Source: Pedobacter sp. AK013
GTDB lineage: Bacteria > Bacteroidota > Bacteroidia > Sphingobacteriales > Sphingobacteriaceae
Assembly: GCF_014205835.1 (NCBI RefSeq)
Contig: NZ_JACHCQ010000044.1
Location: forward strand, 1 to 41,785
Length of the DNA: 41,785 nt
Direction of reading: 5' to 3'
Within the stretch, counting starts at the first letter, position 1; the number at the start of each line of letters is the position of its first letter. Made by a program: the position numbers and the translations under genes. The notes under the pieces were generated by a model that saw only the letters and a list, made by a program, of their open reading frames with translations, was not told the DNA's origin and did not search any database. Of the stretch, positions 37,857-41,785 are shown in pieces.

Positions 37857-40800
37857 ATGAAATTTAAACTATTAATTCTCTCAATTCTTGTTTCTTCGTC
37901 TATACAGGCACAAACAAATTTGAACCCAGGTTGGGAATATTTTTTCAAAAACAACCGTACAGCAGCACGCGATTTTTTTACCAAAGCAGCGCTTAAACCT
38001 GCGTTTTCAGATGAAGCAAATGTTGCGCTTTCTATGATGACAGAAATGGACCGCCCGGCCAAAGAAGGTTTTAACTACTTAAATAAACTATCCAGTACCT
38101 CTAAAAATCCACAACCATATCTAATTGCGCTTTGGAGCGATTTGCCCAATAATGCTTCGAGGATAAAAACAGCCGACCAGTTGGAGTTTTATAAGAAATT
38201 GGCAGCGAGAAAAGATGTTGATGGCACCATTAATGCGTTAGCTTACGCATCGTTGGGTTCTCATTTCGAAGAGAAAAAGCAAAATACGGAAGCTGATCAG
38301 TATTTCAATAAGATTGGTGAAATCGAAAATTGGTTAATCACCGGCGAATATGAAAACATTTCTACCAGTGGTTTCGATAAGCAGTACGATGATATTTTAG
38401 CGCATCCAGAACTTAATTATGTTTTTACAGGTAAAAAGAACCGAAAATTTAGCTGGAGAACAGTACCTTATGTAAGGCATGATAAATGGTTCGATTTTAC
38501 TTACTACAACACTTACGAAAATGCATTGCAGTTTGCCCAAACATTTGTTAATGCACCTGCAAGTACGACAGCACAGTTAAGGATAGGCGTATCCGGATCG
38601 GTAAAGGTTTGGGTAAACGATCAGCTTTTAATCAGCGAGTCTGAAGAAAGAAACAACGACCTTGATGCATACATTGTTCCAGTGAAATTAAACCAGGGCT
38701 ACAACCGTGTTTTGGTGCAGATAGGAGAGAGTTATGCTGGCCGATCGAATTTTATGCTGCGGTTAACAGATACCAATGGAGCGCCTTTAAACAACCTTTC
38801 TACTACGAGCACACCGCAGGCATATTCAAAAGAAACAAACCCTGCTCCAGCTCAGCTAAAACCAGTTGGATTCAAATATTTCGAAGATGCCCTGAAAGCA
38901 AAACCACAGAGCTATTTAAATCAGTTAATGATGGCCAAGCTTTATTTGCGCTTAGGGAATGTGTTTGATGCGAGGTTGATCCTGGAGAAACTTAAAAAGC
39001 GATTTCCTGAGAGTACCTATCTCAACCTGATGATGATAGAACTGTTTGCTAAAGCCGATAATAGAACCGGTATCGAGACCCTCAGGGAAGAAATTAAAAC
39101 ACACGACCCAGAATGTTCGCTAGCCCTGGAGCTTGTATATACGGAGCATTTTCAACAGAATGATTATGTGCGTGCAAAGGAGGTTCTAGCTAAACTGGAA
39201 AAAAATTATGGCGAGGATGAGTCGGTGTTGATGAAAAAACTAAATATACTCGGACAAGAGAAAAAACAGCCTGAAATTATAGCCTTAGTTGAGAAAATTT
39301 ATCCTCAATATTTAAGTTCAGCAGATATTGTTAATCTAAAATACCTGATCGAAGTGCAAATTAGGAAAAACCCTAAAGCGATTGATATTTTGCAAAAATA
39401 TATTGATGAGAATAACGATTATAAGGCGGCTAAATATGTAGCCAAACTACATTTGGATAAAGGAGAAACCGATGCCGGTATTGATATTTACAAAAAAGAA
39501 TTAGCGAACGATCCGATCGGATTTTCCATCTACACCGACCTTGCAGGTATTTACTATCAGTTGCAACAATACGATGAGGCAGAAAAATTATATTTGAAAG
39601 TACTCGAAATCGATCCTAACAATGCATTTGTATATTCTCAGTTAGGTACATTGTACAATGCAAATAAGCAGAAGGAGAAAAGTGTTAAGGCATACGAAAA
39701 GAGCTTACAGATCGACCCTAATAATTACACCGTTATCCAGTTGTTAAGAACACTTCAGGATAAAAAAGCGGTATTTGATTATTTCGAAAAACCCGATGTT
39801 AAAGCAATGGCTAGTAAGGCGCCATCTAAAACAGAATATCCAGATGGACAGGTTGTGGTTTTAAATAATGAAGTACAAAAAGTTGTTTATGAAAATGGCG
39901 GATCGGAAGAGAAGCACTTTTTTACAGCAAAAATACTAACTCAAAAAGGGCTGGAAAGCTTTAAGGAATACGCCATTCCATATAACAGTGATCAGAATTA
40001 TGCTGTCGAAATAGCTGAGGTAATAAAAACCAATGGAACAAAGGTTCCAGCCGAAACCAATAACAACGAGTTGGTATTTACCAACCTCGAAATTGGCGAT
40101 GTGATTAATATCCGATATAAAATCGAAAATTTCCATGTTGGAGCAATGTCTACCCACTTCTGGGATTCTTTCTATTTTAGCGATGGTCTGGATAATCTTA
40201 ATATTAAATATTCATTGCTAATCCACCGCGATAAAGCATTCAAATATGTTTTTTCACAACAGGATATTGCTCCGGTTAAAACAGCTAAGGATGAATTTGA
40301 TCTGTACATATGGGAAAAGAATAACCAGGAAGCCTTAAGGTATGAGGATAAAATGCCTCCGATGGATGATGTAACCAATATACTTTATTTATCATCTATT
40401 CCCGACTGGAAGTTTATTGCAGATTGGTATGACAATATTGCATCGGCTAAAGCACGGAGCAGTTATGAAATAAAAACAGTAGTAAACGATCTGTTTGCGG
40501 GTAAAAGTAATTTAGATGATTTAAGCAAAATCAAAATGATTTATAATTACATCGTTACCAATATCGCATACAGCTCCGTATCGTTCAGGCAGAGTGGTAT
40601 TATTCCTCAAAATCCAGCAACAGTTGTTAATACAAGAATTGGTGATTGTAAAGATGTATCTACGCTTTTTGTAAGTATGTGCAAAGAAGCTGGAATTACA
40701 GCATCGCTGGCTTTGGCAAATACCAGAGACCGAGGACAAAACACACTATTGTTACCGAGCATCGAATTTAATCACTGTATTGCCAAATCTACAATAGGAG

Positions 40801-41585
40801 GGAAAGATTACTGGGTAGAGCTTACTTCCAGAACATTGCCTTTTAATACTTTCAGCAATACTTTCTTGGGATCAAATATCCTTGAAATTAATAAAACAAG
40901 TACAGCGCTAACCAAGTTTAATCCCGGTATAAGAGGAAAAAATATGATGGGTTATAAAACCGAGGTGAAGCTGGAAAATGCTGATATGGCGGTTAAAGAA
41001 ACCAATTGGAATACCGGATCAATGTCTAGTTATATCAGAAGTGTTTTTAACGATTTGAGTAGTGCAGATCAAATTAAGAAAATGAAAGAGGAACTAACCG
41101 GTGTCTATCCCGAAAACGAAATCTATAACCTTAGCTTTACCAACCTCAATACCTCAAAATCTACTTCAGATACTGTTGGGACAGCCTGTTCATATAAATT
41201 GCTTAACGTAAGCAAAAGTGTAGCGGGCATGTCGATATTCTCTATTCCATGGTCAAACAAATCTTATGCAACAGCCTTACAGGTGGTTTCACCAAGGAAA
41301 TTTGGTATTGATCTTACCCAGTTATTTGGTGTTGACGAGTCTAATCAAGAATTATCATTAGAACTTCCAACCGGAAAAGCGATGGTCCAACCTTTTAAAG
41401 CCGTTCAATTAAGTAATGATTTTGTCGATTTTAAACTAGAAAGCGTACAGCAAGGGAATAAACTCGTTTTAAAGCGAAGTTTTGCATTAAAGAAAGATTA
41501 TGTTCCTTTAGATAAGATCGATCAGTTTAAGGCTTTTTATAAAGAAATGGCCGAGGCTGACGATCAGCAATTGGCAATGAAATAA
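37857..41585 (+). CDS. large secreted TPR/DUF3857/transglutaminase-like protein
   Basis: This 1242-residue protein starts at ATG 37857; the longer TTG frame only adds residues before the signal peptide (MKFKLLILSILVSSSIQAQ). A helical TPR-like N-terminal region contains a beta-rich stretch at about 200-320. Clear TPRs follow at about 535-640 (YYQLQQYDEAEKLYLKVLEI and SQLGTLYNANKQKEKSVKAY). Next come DUF3857 (about 660-845) and a transglutaminase-like core (about 860-1010). The catalytic Cys931 is in RIGDCKDVSTLF and the His is in EFNHCIAK. The block usually ending in W-x-D-P-T reads YWVELTSRT, so the third triad residue may be Glu or missing. Role unknown, periplasmic or surface-exposed. Confidence 0.85.
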   Translation: MKFKLLILSILVSSSIQAQTNLNPGWEYFFKNNRTAARDFFTKAALKPAFSDEANVALSMMTEMDRPAKEGFNYLNKLSSTSKNPQPYLIALWSDLPNNASRIKTADQLEFYKKLAARKDVDGTINALAYASLGSHFEEKKQNTEADQYFNKIGEIENWLITGEYENISTSGFDKQYDDILAHPELNYVFTGKKNRKFSWRTVPYVRHDKWFDFTYYNTYENALQFAQTFVNAPASTTAQLRIGVSGSVKVWVNDQLLISESEERNNDLDAYIVPVKLNQGYNRVLVQIGESYAGRSNFMLRLTDTNGAPLNNLSTTSTPQAYSKETNPAPAQLKPVGFKYFEDALKAKPQSYLNQLMMAKLYLRLGNVFDARLILEKLKKRFPESTYLNLMMIELFAKADNRTGIETLREEIKTHDPECSLALELVYTEHFQQNDYVRAKEVLAKLEKNYGEDESVLMKKLNILGQEKKQPEIIALVEKIYPQYLSSADIVNLKYLIEVQIRKNPKAIDILQKYIDENNDYKAAKYVAKLHLDKGETDAGIDIYKKELANDPIGFSIYTDLAGIYYQLQQYDEAEKLYLKVLEIDPNNAFVYSQLGTLYNANKQKEKSVKAYEKSLQIDPNNYTVIQLLRTLQDKKAVFDYFEKPDVKAMASKAPSKTEYPDGQVVVLNNEVQKVVYENGGSEEKHFFTAKILTQKGLESFKEYAIPYNSDQNYAVEIAEVIKTNGTKVPAETNNNELVFTNLEIGDVINIRYKIENFHVGAMSTHFWDSFYFSDGLDNLNIKYSLLIHRDKAFKYVFSQQDIAPVKTAKDEFDLYIWEKNNQEALRYEDKMPPMDDVTNILYLSSIPDWKFIADWYDNIASAKARSSYEIKTVVNDLFAGKSNLDDLSKIKMIYNYIVTNIAYSSVSFRQSGIIPQNPATVVNTRIGDCKDVSTLFVSMCKEAGITASLALANTRDRGQNTLLLPSIEFNHCIAKSTIGGKDYWVELTSRTLPFNTFSNTFLGSNILEINKTSTALTKFNPGIRGKNMMGYKTEVKLENADMAVKETNWNTGSMSSYIRSVFNDLSSADQIKKMKEELTGVYPENEIYNLSFTNLNTSKSTSDTVGTACSYKLLNVSKSVAGMSIFSIPWSNKSYATALQVVSPRKFGIDLTQLFGVDESNQELSLELPTGKAMVQPFKAVQLSNDFVDFKLESVQQGNKLVLKRSFALKKDYVPLDKIDQFKAFYKEMAEADDQQLAMK

Positions 41586-41632
41586 ACGATAAATTAAAAG
41601 AGATTGTGTTACAAAGTGGATTTTAGATGTTA

Positions 41633-41668
41633 CCATGTTGAGCGCAGTACAGATTGGACTCAACATGG
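41633..41668. terminator. hairpin after the DUF3857 gene
   Basis: CCATGTTGAG (41633-41642) and CTCAACATGG (41659-41668) pair perfectly. No T-run follows directly. The arm sequence resembles a dispersed TTGAGCGCAGT repeat, so it may be a repeat serving as a terminator. Confidence 0.5.
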
Positions 41669-41690
41669 CAATCTATATTTATGATATAAC

Positions 41691-41714
41691 GGATCAAGCG
41701 GAAAAGTTGGGGGG
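41691..41714 (+). repeat. 24-base element, right copy
   Basis: Same 24 bases as the minus strand of 71-94, here followed by one more G and a T-run. It lies 106-129 bases past the stop of the DUF3857 gene, in sense orientation to it. Confidence 0.6.
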
Positions 41715-41785
41715 GATGTTTTTTTAAGCATATATTTTCGACAATCTGAATAAGAAGAATTTAATATCCCTTACACCTCTTGAGG

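Noticed and set aside
71..41714. Window as a 41.6-kb mobile element with the 24-mers as terminal inverted repeats
   Set aside because: No transposase, integrase or target-site duplication is visible, gene content is ordinary chromosomal, and each copy is placed relative to a gene end. Kept only as a repeat observation.

Overview
The window looks like chromosomal DNA of a Bacteroidota, most likely family Sphingobacteriaceae (Pedobacter-like). The grounds are A+T-rich genes, TAnnTTTG-type promoters, carboxypeptidase-regulatory-like/TonB-dependent receptors of the outer-membrane beta-barrel family, a LytS/LytTR two-component system, and many palindromic dispersed repeats (CGTCATTTCGAGC.., CGTCATTGCGAGG..) typical of that group. 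I see no rRNA, tRNA, insertion sequence, prophage or CRISPR. The species assignment is inference.

Layout. 126-4189: a small membrane peptide and an ABC-2 exporter (ATPase, permease) run leftward, divergent from a LytS-type kinase and LytTR regulator. A 21-bp-periodic direct repeat fitting the LytTR box lies between them. 4190-4771: an imperfect tandem duplication of a repeat-rich non-coding block. 4828-11350: PlsC-type acyltransferase, Nudix hydrolase and two TonB-dependent-receptor-like outer membrane proteins. 11592-17435: a 2-hydroxyacid dehydrogenase, OsmC protein, M1 metallopeptidase, GreA (with a terminator-like hairpin inside its own leader), a HIT protein and a secreted-repeat lipoprotein. 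17623-19430: an ECF sigma factor overlapping a gene for a membrane-anchored protein with a beta-barrel-like C-terminus. 19437-22553: GNAT, pirin, an Old Yellow Enzyme and its ArsR-type regulator. 22914-26065: a protein with a histone-H1-like Lys/Ala tail, an HxlR regulator with a palindromic candidate operator, a 56-residue Lys-rich protein, an SDR and an AraC regulator. 26421-28528: CDGSH protein, GNAT, an immunity-protein-like orphan and an alpha/beta hydrolase that may be frameshifted at its N-terminus. 28677-37517: a divergent ROK regulator and a four-gene operon (Gfo/Idh/MocA oxidoreductase, HEAT plus double DUF1080 protein, two more Gfo/Idh/MocA oxidoreductases). 37857-41585: a giant TPR/DUF3857/transglutaminase-like protein.

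Most interesting biology. The 28.7-37.5 kb locus has the parts expected of an oxidative (3-keto) glycoside-cleaving pathway: two Tat-exported dehydrogenases, an exported protein with two DUF1080 (3-keto-disaccharide hydrolase) domains on a HEAT scaffold, a cytoplasmic dehydrogenase and a sugar-sensing repressor. Regulatory candidates come next: the LytTR box, the greA leader hairpin, the HxlR and ArsR palindromes, and three genes whose TAnnTTTG box ends exactly four bases before the ATG, suggesting leaderless mRNAs. A 24-base sequence occurs near both ends of the window in inverted orientation, each time in sense orientation just downstream of a gene.

Several starts were moved inward from the longest open frame because the extension overlaps a promoter, begins with TTG/GTG, or lies before a signal peptide. 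All positions come from reading the sequence by eye; no searches were run.
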